Shown: one piece after another, positions 35,594 through 48,273 of the stretch
Layout: the number at the start of each line of letters is the position of its first letter
Position numbering within the stretch: the stretch's first letter is position 1
NCBI GenBank assembly: GCA_003313425.1
Contig: NHZP01000035.1
Coordinates: 186,001 to 250,000, forward strand
Direction: 5' to 3'
Origin: Pseudopyrenochaeta lycopersici
Taxonomy: Eukaryota > Ascomycota > Dothideomycetes > Pleosporales > Pseudopyrenochaetaceae
DNA: 64,000 nucleotides
Position numbers and translations under genes: made by a program
The notes under the pieces: generated by a model
The model's database searches: none
What the model was told of the DNA's origin: nothing
The model's input: the letters and a program-made list of their open reading frames with translations, nothing else

Positions 35594-37496
35594 ATGCTGC
35601 GAACGTACCTGGCCCGACCAACCGCACGCAGCGCTGTTCAGAAGGCGGCTGGGTTTGGTGGCGCAAGTTACATCAGCTTGAGCCTGAGCACCCCGATAAG
35701 GATCGAGAGCAAGAGCAACGCGACCATGGCGACACAGGGCTCTGAAGTGGATGCCGAAGTCCGCGAGAGGGGGCAGCAGAGCATGTTGGCGAGCCAGCGG
35801 GCAAAGGAGCAGGGAGAGGTGCAGCAGGGCCGCTTTTCGAAGTGGTTTCCGCTGAGCGCGAAGGCTGGATTCGATCAGGTACGTTGCAATGGAGTGCAGT
35901 GATGAGGAATCTGCAAGTCGACGTTATAACCCTGTTATCAATTGGCAGTTCCATCTATTGCATGAACCGAACTGACTTGAGCAGTGGTGGGCTGGTTTAT
36001 CGCCCATGGCCACCGAGCACCGAGTGCTTTCCTTCATACCCCACCTACAAAGCCCACCTACACACACCCAAACAGGCTCAGCGCCTGCTTCGACCTCGCC
36101 CTCGTCCGCAGATCTCGTAGCGCCACCAAAGCATTCTGAAGACCATACTACCACCAATATCCTCAACGACCCGTACGGGCCTCGAAGATGGAACTCGGAG
36201 ATGGTGGAACTGAGCGGCAAAGACCGCGCATTAAACGAATTCTCTGTTGAGCGTGCGGGCGAAGATGTAGAGAACAATCTTGTAATGCTGCACGGTTACG
36301 GGGCGGGCCTCGGGTTCTTCTACCGCAATTTCGAGTCGATATCGCGCGCTGAAGGCTGGAAGGTCTTTGCGCTAGATTTGCTCGGGATGGGCAGGAGCAG
36401 CCGACCCAGCTTCAAGATACACGCAAAAGACAAGGAGAGCAAGATCCAAGAGGCCGAATCTTGGTTCGTAGATGCTCTTGAGGAGTGGCGCATCAAGCGT
36501 GGCTTGGAGCGCTTCACATTACTGGGGCACAGTCTCGGAGGCTATTTGGCTGTAGCATATGCGTTGAAGTATCCTGGCCATCTCAACAAACTCATCCTAG
36601 CCTCGCCAGTTGGAATCCCCGAGGATCCTTATGCGGTCAATGAGGAGCTACCCGAGCCAGAAGACTCGGCAATGGCAAACGAGTTCACACAAGACGCTGC
36701 AGAGTCCGCTCAGGGCACCAAGCCGTCTACGGCAGACAATAATAATTTCATGAACCAGCGGACGAAGAAAGACGCAGCAAAGGACCCCAATCAACCGCCC
36801 AGAAGACGACTGCCAGGCTGGTTGACCTACCTCTGGGAGGCCAATGTGATTTCGCCCTTCACATTTGTTCGCTGGAGCGGGCCTCTTGGCCCACGCCTGG
36901 TCTCAGGCTGGACATCCCGACGGTTCTCACAGCTTCCCGAGGAAGAGGCCCAAGCACTCCACGACTACAGCTATGCTCTGTTCCGCCAGCGGGGGAGCTC
37001 AGAATATGCCCTTGCGTATCTCCTTGCGCCCGGTGCGTTCGCTCGTAGTCCTCTGATCCGGAGGATTCACGGCGTTGGCCGGCAATGGATACAGGCTCAT
37101 GAGGCGCCAACAGTGGACGGCGACACTCCACCAAAGTCATGCAAAAAATCCTCAAAATCCGTGTCCTCGGCAGCCTCGACGACGCAATCGTTTTCCTCTG
37201 CAGAACAAGGTCAGCGTGAAACTGGCTATCCTATCATCTTCATGTACGGCGAGAACGACTGGATGGACGTGGCCGGTGGTTTCGCGGCTGAGGAGAAGCT
37301 GAAGCAAGAGCAGCAGCGTATTCTTGCTAACGCGTCTGCTGAAGAAAAGCAGAGAGAAAACGGCGAGGCAAAGGTTATTATCATCAACAAGGCTGGCCAT
37401 CATGTTTATCTTGACGGCTGGGAACAGTTCAACCGCGTCATGCTAGAAGAGATGGAGGATGTCAAGCAGAGGGAGCGAGAGAGGAGTCGTCTATAG
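35594..37496 (+). CDS. Cld1 / ABHD4-5-like mitochondrial phospholipase or acyltransferase
   Basis: Two exons, 35594-35878 and 35985-37496 (106 nt intron, GTACGT...GCAG), give 598 aa. The N-terminus (MLRTYLARPTARSAVQKAAG) is an Arg-rich amphipathic presequence consistent with mitochondrial import. Residues near the exon join read GFDQ-WWAGLSPMATEHRVLSFIP. The hydrolase core has VMLHGYGAGLGFFYRNF, the nucleophile in LLGHSLGGYLAVAYALKYP, IFMYGENDWMDVAGG carrying the acid, and the HHVYLD motif (HX4D) near the C-terminus. HX4D with GHSLGG is characteristic of the ABHD4/5 - Cld1 - Ict1 group, which acts on cardiolipin or lysophosphatidate. A large low-complexity insert (about 240-280) separates cap and core. 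The length is above yeast Cld1, mostly from that insert. Substrate choice between cardiolipin deacylation and acyl transfer cannot be decided. Confidence 0.85.
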
Positions 37497-38287
37497 CATG
37501 ACTGGGATGTGATTCGCATCATTTTCGGCGTTGGTATGCATGGGTAGCGCTTTAGTCTGCGCCTGTTTGAGTAGCATGTTTGGTTGTATGCATTCTAGAG
37601 TCTCTGTCAACCACAGGCATGGAACGTACATATTGATATTATACCAGTAAATGACTTAATAGTGCAATATTATTGGACGGCGATAACACTATTATCATTT
37701 CAAGATACACTGCTCCATGCCTGACTTAAGATACAACGGTTATCTTGCTCAAGAAACCGACGATACCAGCCTCCCACACTCCCAGCCCCTAGTCCAAACT
37801 CCACAAGCCCAGGTGGCAAACTACTGCAGGGCCAATGATGCAGTCACGGCCTGTCAGTCCATCCTGTTGACAGCATACCGAGGAGTTGCCTATCCGATGC
37901 TAGTTCGCGAGGAAATGTGGGGTGAATCGATGTGCCAGCACCATCCCAGCTCACCGCTCCGCTAAGCGAGCCGCTGCAGCATCATGGACAAGGCTCCGTG
38001 CACCTTGGTCGGGCATCTGCTCCATCACTATATGCACCCTCTCACGCGACGCACATTCATTCGGGGGAATTTACGGCATATTGGCGATTTTGTCTCTCAT
38101 TTGGCGCCCTCATTGGTGCTCGGCAAAGCGCCCCAGACTACTCGATAGCTCCAATACGTCCGTTCCCTCCGCTTTTCGCCTTCACATGTCAGCGCCAGAC
38201 ATACCAAAGCGACTCGACGAAGCACCACGACCGACTCTGGCATCTCGGAGGGGTTGAAGGAAGTCGAGAGCAACCAAGAGGAGGGCA
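37497..38287. other. Intergenic stretch between Cld1-like and SPO7 genes
   Basis: 791 bp; the left part is AT-rich 3' UTR-like sequence and the right part is C-rich promoter-like sequence. Short overlapping frames upstream of SPO7 have no domain. Confidence 0.4.
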
Positions 38288-39889
38288 ATGGCTTCAAACA
38301 CGCTGGATCAGATTGTCAAAGGTGCACCGGCGCCAAACACCAACCTGGAGAAAGTCGAGCAGAGCGTGTATAGAGATGCACCACTACGATCAGTCTCACT
38401 CAACTCCAATACAGTGCCGTCCAATTCTATTCTCGCCGAATCGCCCTCGCACGATGCAAACGACCGCATCTCCTCACTCAAGACACCCCGACCGCCAACC
38501 CTGAGCGACCCAACCTCCCTCCTGCCGTCGTCGCCGCCGCAGATATACTTGAACCTGCTGATTCTGGAAGCAAGTCTGCGAAGCCAATACCTCACACTTC
38601 GCGCGCGAAGAAGGCAAAATACCTTCGTCCTCACTCTGCTCGCTGTATGGATAGGCTTCTGTTTCTACCTGCTCTGGCTTCGGCCGCGAGAAGATGGAAA
38701 GGGCATTGGCGGCTCGCAGTACTGGCTTGTTGATATGCTGCAGAAAGTTGGCTTCATTACTGGTGTCGTCACTGCACTGCTGTTCTGGGCCACTGGGCAA
38801 TGGGAGCGCGGCGTGCGTTGGCCCAGGCGCTGGATTGGCGTTGCGAATCGAGGGCTGAGGGGAATGAATGCAAAGATTGTCGTCATCAGGGGCCCATGGT
38901 GGAGAGAGCTGGTAGAATGGGGGCGTTTTGTTGTGCCATTCTCTGGTGGGCTCTGGGGTGGTGAACAGGGTGGCAGTTCGTATCATTTTATCAACATCGC
39001 ACAGGAGAACAAACACTCGCTTGACGGCGGTCGTCCGAGACATCGGATTGTGGAAGATGGCAAGGAGTATGCAGAAGAGGATATTGCGCCGGGCGGCGAT
39101 TACATCAAATTACTTCTCCTGCCCAAGCCTTTTACACCAGACTTCAGACAGGAGTGGGAGGTATACCGCAATGAGTATTGGGCAAATGAGAATGAGCGTC
39201 GTGCAGAACTTCGGAAGCGCGTCCGTGCTAGGCGCCGTGAAATTGCGCGCGCAGAAGGGGGTTTGCTTTGGTGGACTGGCTGGCGGGGATGGAAGCGTGC
39301 TCGCGGCTTCTCTGGACGCAGCTCAGACGTTGAAAAGACTGGTCATCACGGTCACAGCCACAGTCATAGCCACAGCATCTCGCACACTGGCTCCCGCAAA
39401 CGACGGCTTAGTACGCTGCAGAACGCGAGAGGACGAGATGGAAGTCATTCCAGAAGCTCTTCACGAAGCACAACACCCACGCCAGACCTCGACAGTGACG
39501 GCCGTCTTCGACCCATGGAAAGCAGAGAGCGACGCTGGAGTGGCAGCACAGTTGGCAGCACAACCACCACCTCATCACGGCAAAACTCTCTTCGATCCGC
39601 AAGCGGCAAGAAGACAATCCAGCAAGGCAATGCACAATCAGTGCGCCAATCGCAAGCACCAATACGACCATCGTTGAGCGGCAGTAGACCCAGTACGCCC
39701 AACGAAGGCAACCAGCCCTGGCAGAGCAAAAGAGCCAGCATGCTCAGCAACGCCGAGAGCATGTCTGACCGTGACGACGCAGACGGATATGCAGGCGACA
39801 TGGGACCACCACCGCCTAGACCACAGGTCAAGAGACGGAGTAGTCGTGAGGGCAGCGGAAGTGGTAGTGGCAGGGCGGAGAGTGCGTAA
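38288..39889 (+). CDS. SPO7: Spo7-like regulatory subunit of the Nem1-Spo7 phosphatidate phosphatase-activating phosphatase
   Basis: A single exon encodes 533 aa. After a Ser/Thr/Pro-rich N-terminus of about 75 residues, the Spo7 signature begins with QIYLNLLILEASLRSQYL and RRRQNTF. Two membrane segments follow (about 117-135, FVLTLLAVWIGFCFYLLWL, and about 155-173, VGFITGVVTALLFWATG), then the conserved GANRG-like WIGVANRGLRGMN and a FLLPKPF-like LLLPKPFTPDFRQEWEVYR block. Spo7 holds Nem1 at the nuclear envelope/ER, where the pair dephosphorylates lipin and thereby sets lipid-droplet versus membrane synthesis. The long C-terminal tail (about 350-533) is Ser/Arg-rich and includes a His-rich run (GHHGHSHSHSHSISH), which is unusual. 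The filamentous protein is about twice the length of yeast Spo7, owing to this tail. Confidence 0.88.
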   Translation: MASNTLDQIVKGAPAPNTNLEKVEQSVYRDAPLRSVSLNSNTVPSNSILAESPSHDANDRISSLKTPRPPTLSDPTSLLPSSPPQIYLNLLILEASLRSQYLTLRARRRQNTFVLTLLAVWIGFCFYLLWLRPREDGKGIGGSQYWLVDMLQKVGFITGVVTALLFWATGQWERGVRWPRRWIGVANRGLRGMNAKIVVIRGPWWRELVEWGRFVVPFSGGLWGGEQGGSSYHFINIAQENKHSLDGGRPRHRIVEDGKEYAEEDIAPGGDYIKLLLLPKPFTPDFRQEWEVYRNEYWANENERRAELRKRVRARRREIARAEGGLLWWTGWRGWKRARGFSGRSSDVEKTGHHGHSHSHSHSISHTGSRKRRLSTLQNARGRDGSHSRSSSRSTTPTPDLDSDGRLRPMESRERRWSGSTVGSTTTTSSRQNSLRSASGKKTIQQGNAQSVRQSQAPIRPSLSGSRPSTPNEGNQPWQSKRASMLSNAESMSDRDDADGYAGDMGPPPPRPQVKRRSSREGSGSGSGRAESA

Positions 39890-40725
39890 GGTTTGTTGCA
39901 TATCTGGTTCTTTTGACTTGAAAGAGTCACATGGTTCATGTTTCTGATGCATTTCCATCATGTTTGAGATTTTTGTTTTGTTTTTTTGCGTCTTACGTTC
40001 TCACGATGTGTGTGTTATGCATGGATGATACCTTGGCTTTGTTCTTTGTTCTTTTTACCCCCCCCCCCCTTTTTTTTCTTATATATTTTTGGTTTATTGT
40101 CTTAGTAGCATTGGCGATGAGAAGAAAAGCTAGCAAAGCAAAGCATACTGGAAATGCGGTTGGAGGGCATGGAGATATGACTGAAGGTATATTGGGGTTG
40201 TTTGTTGGAATGCATATCCTTCGTCTTTTTTAGAGCATCAAGTCGTGATGAAACAGCGGACTCGTCTTTTTTATGCATGTAGTTGAATGTCTTTTCCTCT
40301 TGCTAGGACGTCCTTTCGAACAATTGATTGACGTACATGCCACGCTGAGGGGTATCTTGTGCTGAATCAGAGTGAAGTACCGAAATTATGTATTGCTAGC
40401 GTAGTTCTACGTTACATAGTACTAGGTTGCTTCCAATAAAGCTACTATTAGCGCAAAGCTATTTTGGACGTCCTCTACGGTAAAGGTTACGTTCCAAAAC
40501 GGTGCGTTAGACGTCAGTTGGCACAATATTTATACCACTGTCCTTAAGTTCCCCTTTTTCTTAGGGCGTTTGAGGCAACCGCCCGAATTTAGAAATCTCT
40601 CGTCGAACGATTAGGTCGTCAGATCATACGATTACTCTATTCCATCACGCCTTGGCTTTGTTGCTTCGTTGACGGTGGACACCTAGTAGACGTGCAATAG
40701 GAGTGTCATGTTTGCTTGATGTCAT
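39890..40725. other. Intergenic stretch with a poly-C/poly-T tract
   Basis: A run of 12 C (40058-40069) is followed by 8 T (40070-40077). Frames crossing it are low-complexity artefacts. The remainder is AT-rich without a gene. Confidence 0.45.
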
Positions 40726-41511
40726 TCAATTTCTCAAAAGGAGTCCTTTCTCTCTTGGTTCTTCTTGTCGTACTCGGGTTTGAGCTATTTGGATTGCTCC
40801 TTGGCATTGGCCTGATTTTGCTAGAAGTCTCGCAACGATTCTTGGAATCCATGTAGGCTTCAGATCGCTTAGGTACTCGACTCCGACGAACTCAAAGGTG
40901 GTGGTGCCGTGCAGGATTGTAACATTGTTTTCGCACACTAACTCAAATTGCCCAGATATCGCCGCAGCTTCCCGGACTTCCCGTCGCGAGTGCTCACCCT
41001 GTCCCTTGTCTGGAGTCAAGCATGTCGTCCAAGTTGTAACCTTTGGGCCCTAGAATTGAGAGAGACGGTAGGCTCCGTAGAAGCAGTGCGACTTTGATTG
41101 CGTTTCTGTTGCACGATCTACTAGGTCTGCCAGGATAGCAAACAACTTAACCACAGAGGTGGAGAGGACGGCGCTATCAGCCTCTCGGTCCGGAGGCTGT
41201 ACTATGGGGCAGCAGCCGGTCGCGTTTGGTGGGATTGGTAAGATGAATATGACGCTTAGGGAGGTCAAATATGCCCAACGCGAGATGTTTTCGCTGCTGA
41301 AAAGTGCCGTGAAAGCATCCAGATTAGTTGTTGTTATAGTGAAGTGCTGAAAAGTAAGCCGCTCGATAGAAGCTTTCTATCCGAGGGATATTGGGCTGTA
41401 ATTTGCGAGCTGTGCACGCCAGACTTTCGTTTGAACACTGATAGCCCAGGCCTGCACTCCTGGAAGATTGTTGACGATGTGTGCTAGAATTTCAGGCGGG
41501 AGTTTGCCCAT
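40726..41511 (-). pseudogene. Decayed F-box protein gene
   Basis: On the minus strand the ATG at 41511 opens MGKLPPEILAHIVNNLP, the start of an F-box (LPPEIL type). The frame is interrupted by TAG at 41379-41377 inside PISLG-stop-KASIERLTF. Intact fungal F-box relatives commonly have W just there before a basic residue (xxWxxxIERLTF), so a TGG to TAG change is the simplest explanation. The same frame continues with FQHFTITTTNLDAFTALFSS and RWAYLTSLSVIFILP, then a second TAG at 41052-41050, then reads on to 40726 (ELVCENNVTILHGTTTFEF). F-box proteins recruit substrates to SCF ubiquitin ligases, and fungal genomes hold many lineage-specific copies. Two stops and no plausible introns make this a relic. 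The F-box identity is moderate; the C-terminal third is not recognised. Confidence 0.65.
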
Positions 41512-41859
41512 TGAGTTTAATATAACAAAACCCTGGTGAAGGAGAACCAGCCTTGGTGGTGGTGGCGGAAAGAAGGTGACGAAGTCCCATGAGCAGACGA
41601 TGTGGCACAGCGGCGTAGTTATACGGAAAACCTACCGTGGAAAGTCACCTCTAAAACGTCCGCTCGATGCAAATGGAGCAAATCTTTCACAGGAACGTCA
41701 CGTATATCCATTTCTGAGATCACGACGGTCAATGAATGGAGAAGTGATTAAAATATTAATCATGTGACGGGCGATCGATCCGTCTTGATATGTGATTACT
41801 CCTACTGGCGCTTCGTAATATGTACTCAAAATAAGCGCGTCATAAAACATAGCTCACTC
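41512..41859. other. Short intergenic stretch
   Basis: 348 bp between the decayed F-box gene and the 3' end of the metalloprotease gene. Nothing recognised. Confidence 0.4.
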
Positions 41860-43908
41860 TCAAAGCCTAACTTTACACGTCTTCACCTTCTGCACTGAAA
41901 CATTACTCTCGCTCGTCACCGTCAATGATACAGTGGCTTCCTTCGCACACCCACCATCACATCCCACTGCTACTTTGACAGTCTTCTGCTTCCCCGCGCC
42001 AGCATACGCAAGAGCGTTTGGAACAGCGACTTTCCATCCGGCGCCCTCGACCGAAGCACTGAGCCGGTAGATGTCGGATCCGAGGTAGGCGGATAGGTCC
42101 TGAGGGTGGGGATTGGATGATAGGGTGGAAGCTTTTCCGGTGTTTTTCAGTTCAAAAGTACAGAATGTGCCTTCGGCGGCGGATTTAGCGGACGCGCTGG
42201 ATTCGACTTTTCCAGAGCCGAGCTCGATGCCTTGGGTTGCAGAGGAAGCAGTGTTTGTGCTGGTCGATTTTACACCGACAGTATAGTGAAGGACACCAGC
42301 TTCGTCTCTCAGCTTCTCGAGAATGTAAAAGTGCAGGCCATTCGCCTCATCCTTGTGCTCAAATTCGGAACCAGAGTTTGTGCCAGCGTGGAACAGCGCA
42401 TCGACGAGCTGTCGGTAGTCTCCAATCGACCAGTACCGCGCTGTGCCGTTGGGTAGGTAAAAGTCAATAACACGAGCATCCTGCGGGTTCGCGTCAATGA
42501 CCCATTGGAATGGCTGAGAGCGATCCGAATTTTTGGTTTTGCTAATCATGACGCCTGAATCCGGGCAGAAGGAGTCGGCGCCCATGCGGTCCACGACTTC
42601 AACGTTATAGTTGTTGTAGCCACGCCCGTCGCAGAATGGGTCGAGAGAGATGTTGCAGCGAGGAGACAAGTCGCCCTGGCTACCAAAGGTGATATTGAAG
42701 CCCATAAGGCCGCCCGTTGGGTCCACAGAGCGTGCTGTTAGTTGTGCAATCACGGGGCCGGAAGCAGCGAGGCCGGAGCGAGAGATTTGAAGAATGGGAG
42801 TCTTGTTAATAAGTCCAATCTGATGCTTGTCACGCATGGTGTGGAGTGAGCCCATCGATGCGCCTTGCACAGGAGGAATCTGCCAGCGCGTGTGAGGCCC
42901 TCCAGGGCCGTTGAAAGAGCCACGGTCGAGCATGCTGAAGGGCCCGGTATAGGCACGTCGGGCGGGAACGGAGAAAGGGTTGTTGTAGTTGTCACCAATA
43001 CCGAGAAGATGGGAGAGCTCGTGAGCGAATGTTGCCATACCAGATGACTCTCCCTGAGTGGATGAGCCGCCACCTGCATTTGGCCAGATCGTGGAAGCTG
43101 CAGCCCACGAAGTCCACTCCACGTATCGTGTATCGGCGTAGTTGGGTAGTGAGCTGTTTGCCGGTGGCCCAAAAGCCTCAGGTACGTCTTCTTTTGTGAG
43201 AAATTTCATTTCTCCAAATTCTTGCCAGGTTGATGATTCATCTTGACCCGCGGATAGGATGAATGCAAGCTCATACTTGCTCGCTGTCTCATCACCGACA
43301 TCTGCGCGCCATGCACCGAGAGCATCAGTTCGTAGATCCACTGAGCATGGCGGTCCTTCTGGGCAAGCACCCTCGTTGAAACCGCCTTGCTCATCGTCAA
43401 TGCCGTATTGGTAGCTCTTTGATGGCATGCGATATGGACCGAAGACAGTCAGATCAACACCGTACTTTCCAAAACTGTCTCCCATCCAGTACTCATGAAG
43501 CGTGTGCCCTTCATTCAAATCATTAGGCACGTTGAGCAAATCATGATAGAATTTCGGCACATCCTCCCGCTTCAGACCAGAGGCGAGTGGCTGTGGGTTG
43601 CCGAAGAGGTCTGACTTGGCTGCCAGCGTGACCACGAAAGGCGAGTCGGGGTAGTCTACCGTCACCATGGCGATGTTGAAGTTCCTATCGCGACCCTTTC
43701 TCGCTGGGTCATTCCAGGTCGTGGCCGGCGGAGCTACAAAGTCATCCCATGTCATATTATCGGGGTTTACCCAATTCTGAGGGTCAATTGGCGCAAAAGG
43801 ATTTGAAGGGGCCTGTCTGCGGGTGATGGCGGGAATAGCGGAAGCCATGTTAAATATTGTGCCCGCAAGAGCAACCATTGAGGCCGCTGAGCGCCTTTGG
43901 CCTGCCAT
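41860..43908 (-). CDS. Secreted M6-type (immune-inhibitor-A-like) metalloprotease
   Basis: A single exon encodes 682 aa from the ATG of MAGQRRSAASMVALAG; upstream in-frame sequence lacks a better start. A signal peptide is visible (residues 1 to about 25, ending AIPAITRR, which also resembles a KR/RR processing site). The catalytic region has FAHELSHLLGIGDNYNN, matching the HExxHxxGxxD zinc motif of the M6/metzincin-like group, preceded by WTSWAAASTIWPN. Earlier, MVTVDYPDSPF and LHEYWMGDSFGKYGVDL match the fungal M6-domain arrangement. The C-terminal third forms beta-rich domains ending CKVRL. The enzyme is expected outside the cell, degrading proteins, with zinc bound by the two His of HELSH and a third ligand downstream. 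It is not in an obvious cluster, though the neighbouring arabinofuranosidase and transporter are also nutrient-acquisition genes. Confidence 0.82.
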   Translation of the reverse strand: MAGQRRSAASMVALAGTIFNMASAIPAITRRQAPSNPFAPIDPQNWVNPDNMTWDDFVAPPATTWNDPARKGRDRNFNIAMVTVDYPDSPFVVTLAAKSDLFGNPQPLASGLKREDVPKFYHDLLNVPNDLNEGHTLHEYWMGDSFGKYGVDLTVFGPYRMPSKSYQYGIDDEQGGFNEGACPEGPPCSVDLRTDALGAWRADVGDETASKYELAFILSAGQDESSTWQEFGEMKFLTKEDVPEAFGPPANSSLPNYADTRYVEWTSWAAASTIWPNAGGGSSTQGESSGMATFAHELSHLLGIGDNYNNPFSVPARRAYTGPFSMLDRGSFNGPGGPHTRWQIPPVQGASMGSLHTMRDKHQIGLINKTPILQISRSGLAASGPVIAQLTARSVDPTGGLMGFNITFGSQGDLSPRCNISLDPFCDGRGYNNYNVEVVDRMGADSFCPDSGVMISKTKNSDRSQPFQWVIDANPQDARVIDFYLPNGTARYWSIGDYRQLVDALFHAGTNSGSEFEHKDEANGLHFYILEKLRDEAGVLHYTVGVKSTSTNTASSATQGIELGSGKVESSASAKSAAEGTFCTFELKNTGKASTLSSNPHPQDLSAYLGSDIYRLSASVEGAGWKVAVPNALAYAGAGKQKTVKVAVGCDGGCAKEATVSLTVTSESNVSVQKVKTCKVRL

Positions 43909-45698
43909 TTTCGATCGAAATCGAGGCCTTTCCCGGCTCAAGAGTGAGTGGAAGTGAGGAAAGTTGAGGTGGAGAGCAAAGGTAAAGTCGAAAGGCAATA
44001 TGCGCAAACCTTCATATAAATTGCCTGTACCTGCACAACCCCCGACCAACCGCGCTGCAAGCCCCCCAGGGATTATTTAGCCATACGTAACGACGGTAGA
44101 AAGAAGCTATCCAAGACATGGGGAAAGCTTTGGGGCTGCCTCATGCAGCTAGCCTCATTGCTTCTGATCGCTTGGCAATACCGGGCACCTGCTGTTTATA
44201 GCATGATGGGTCGATAGATCCTGATAACATGGTACAAGTGTGCTGATCAAATAGTTGTATGCTTCCGAGGATATGCGTCGTCGTGAATGTCACAATGCGG
44301 TGCAACTGGCGCGAAGCTTTGGGCGCTTGAACCGTGGAGCTTATCTGGAAGCCGGCGGTGCAACTGTCGACGGAAGGCCTGCCACCCATGCCAACAAGAC
44401 TCCGAAAGTTCGCACTTTGATAGAAATCATCGATCCATAGGATGCTGTGCCCTCATGATCAGCATCCTGAGAGAAAATGAGATAGAGCGGCCCGCATATA
44501 TGATAAGCAGGAGGATGATTCGCCGTGAAATACGTCATGTGGGGCCTCTCTACAACCACTGAGCGTCGACGAATTCACATCCGGGTGCAGAAACAACCGA
44601 AGCTTCTCAAACACATTTGGTAAATAAAACATGCTTCATTTTTGAAAGTATTCGTGAGCAGAATGTCAGGAAGAACGGTCCTGAATTTGCGTCACCATGC
44701 ATTGACACCAAGATGCGCATCTTCCGACTTCCGACTGAACACCTTGGCCATGACGACATTTTAAAATTCAAGCACTCCCAAGTCCTTTGAAACGGTTGAT
44801 ATGTTTTGATTTTGTCGCTTTTTCGAGGTAAGGAGAGCTCTGTTCTGTTGTGAGGATATGTGGACCCCCGGGAATACTCGTGGTGGACTTGTCCCAGGTC
44901 TGTATGGCTCATGGCAACAGGGTTTATTCTCACCCATTCTCACAGCTAGGGCGATGCCTTCGAGCCATGGAATATGCAGCGTATCCCATTAATTGGGCGC
45001 ATACAGGTCGTAGACATACAAGATGTGTTCATCTGCCCGCAATGGTGGAGAAATTCGTAGTCTGCAAAAGTGACCCATATGACGAGCGAGACTACCATTT
45101 GTCTTTGCGTTTTATTTCGAAATTAAATTCCCATCAGCTGAATGATTCAGTCTGATATTTCGACATGAACACGCTTAAAAGAGTTGTGGGATGGTTTTCT
45201 CCTTCAACAGACAAGGCCGAAGACGAATGCGATGCGCGGCCCAGTCGAACTTCGTTTCCTCCTCGTAACAATGGGAGGTACACTGAGAGACGGTGATATG
45301 GAGAGCGGCGAGGGGGGCAGTGAGTCTAGAGAAAGGTCCAGTGATGTTGCTGAGGAGTTCACTGAGAATGTTGACAAGGACAGTGAAGGGGAGGAGGAGA
45401 AAAGAGTGATTCTGGAGCGTAGTATTGATTCAAGATTCATGAACGTCAACGGACAAGATCATACGTTGAATATCTCGAGCCTTAGCTTCATGATTTATCC
45501 TAGTGTGCGCCACAAGGTGGAGTAGTACGAGTAAGGTTGCTGCGGTAAGAAAAAGAGATTAGCTTTGCTAACGCTGGCAACTCCTGTATTATATTTTCTG
45601 ACCATGGTACCCACCCGCTTTAGAGCACTAATCGATTGAAACAACCAACTGTTCTTTACTGCTTTATTTTTCTTATAACGTATCTGAGATAGATACTA
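43909..45698. other. Intergenic stretch of 1.8 kb; one doubtful small frame
   Basis: The left end is the metalloprotease promoter and the right end the 3' side of the arabinofuranosidase gene. A plus-strand frame at 45184-45525 encodes an acidic, Ser/Glu-rich 113-residue stretch. An overlapping frame from the ATG at 45163 (MNTLKRVVGWFSPS) runs into a stop. Either could be a real small gene or a relic, but neither shows a domain, so no CDS is called. Confidence 0.4.
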
Positions 45699-47587
<1,889 letters not shown>

Positions 47588-48273
47588 GACTATGAATTAT
47601 GAAAATAAAGGTCTCAAAACTTGTGTAGGCGAACGAAGATGAATCTCAATTTCAAGACGGGCAGTGGTACGATGACCTGTGTGACGTTACAGAAAGCTTC
47701 ATGGCTTTCTGCACATGATCGGAGCGGCGCCGGAGCTATGGCCAGTGGGGCTAGCCTACCCGGCTAACACATGGCATTTCATTCGTGGAACGAGGGCATG
47801 CAGCACTAACGCAGTCATCATCAGGCTGTTACCATAACAAGCCTTTCTCAGGGCAATTAATCGACCCTAACTACAGTAAAACAGGAAACGTTTCCACCAG
47901 TGGTGGCCTAGCGGACTGGGCATCTTCTCCTCCGACATGCACATTCTAACGGCTTTGATCGTCGGACAAAGTTCCGTCGGGCCAGGATCGACCGAGCATG
48001 TGTCGCTGCCTCGGTGAAAGCGCCGATCGGCATGGATAGACAGGCGGGCAGCGGAGCAAAAGCATGCGGAGCAGGTCATGTCCCCGCTTTATGGAACTGA
48101 TCCTGGAGAGAGTGTCGGTCGATGCATTCCCTAGGATGCCACCAAGGAACAGGAATCAGGGCGCAGGGTAGTTTGGCGCGAGTATAAAGTGCTTGCAGGC
48201 TGCTCGTGTGGGTCAGGATCCATTCATGTGCTGTAGCAATCTTGTAGTCCCGCGAGAGTAGACAAGCTTCAAC
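47588..48273. promoter_or_regulatory. Shared divergent promoter of GH51 and sugar transporter genes
   Basis: 686 bp between two start codons facing away from each other. GGCTAA at 47762-47767 matches the core recognised by XlnR/Xyr1-type activators (established for Aspergillus and Trichoderma). SYGGRG-type CreA-like sites are seen at 47745-47750 (GTGGGG) and as a reverse-strand GCGGGG near 48080. Short motifs occur by chance, so functional control is an inference. Confidence 0.45.

Noticed and set aside
45184..45525. 113-codon acidic Ser/Glu-rich frame as a possible gene
   Set aside because: Low complexity, no recognisable domain, and an overlapping frame from 45163 competes with it. Kept only as a note on the intergenic stretch.
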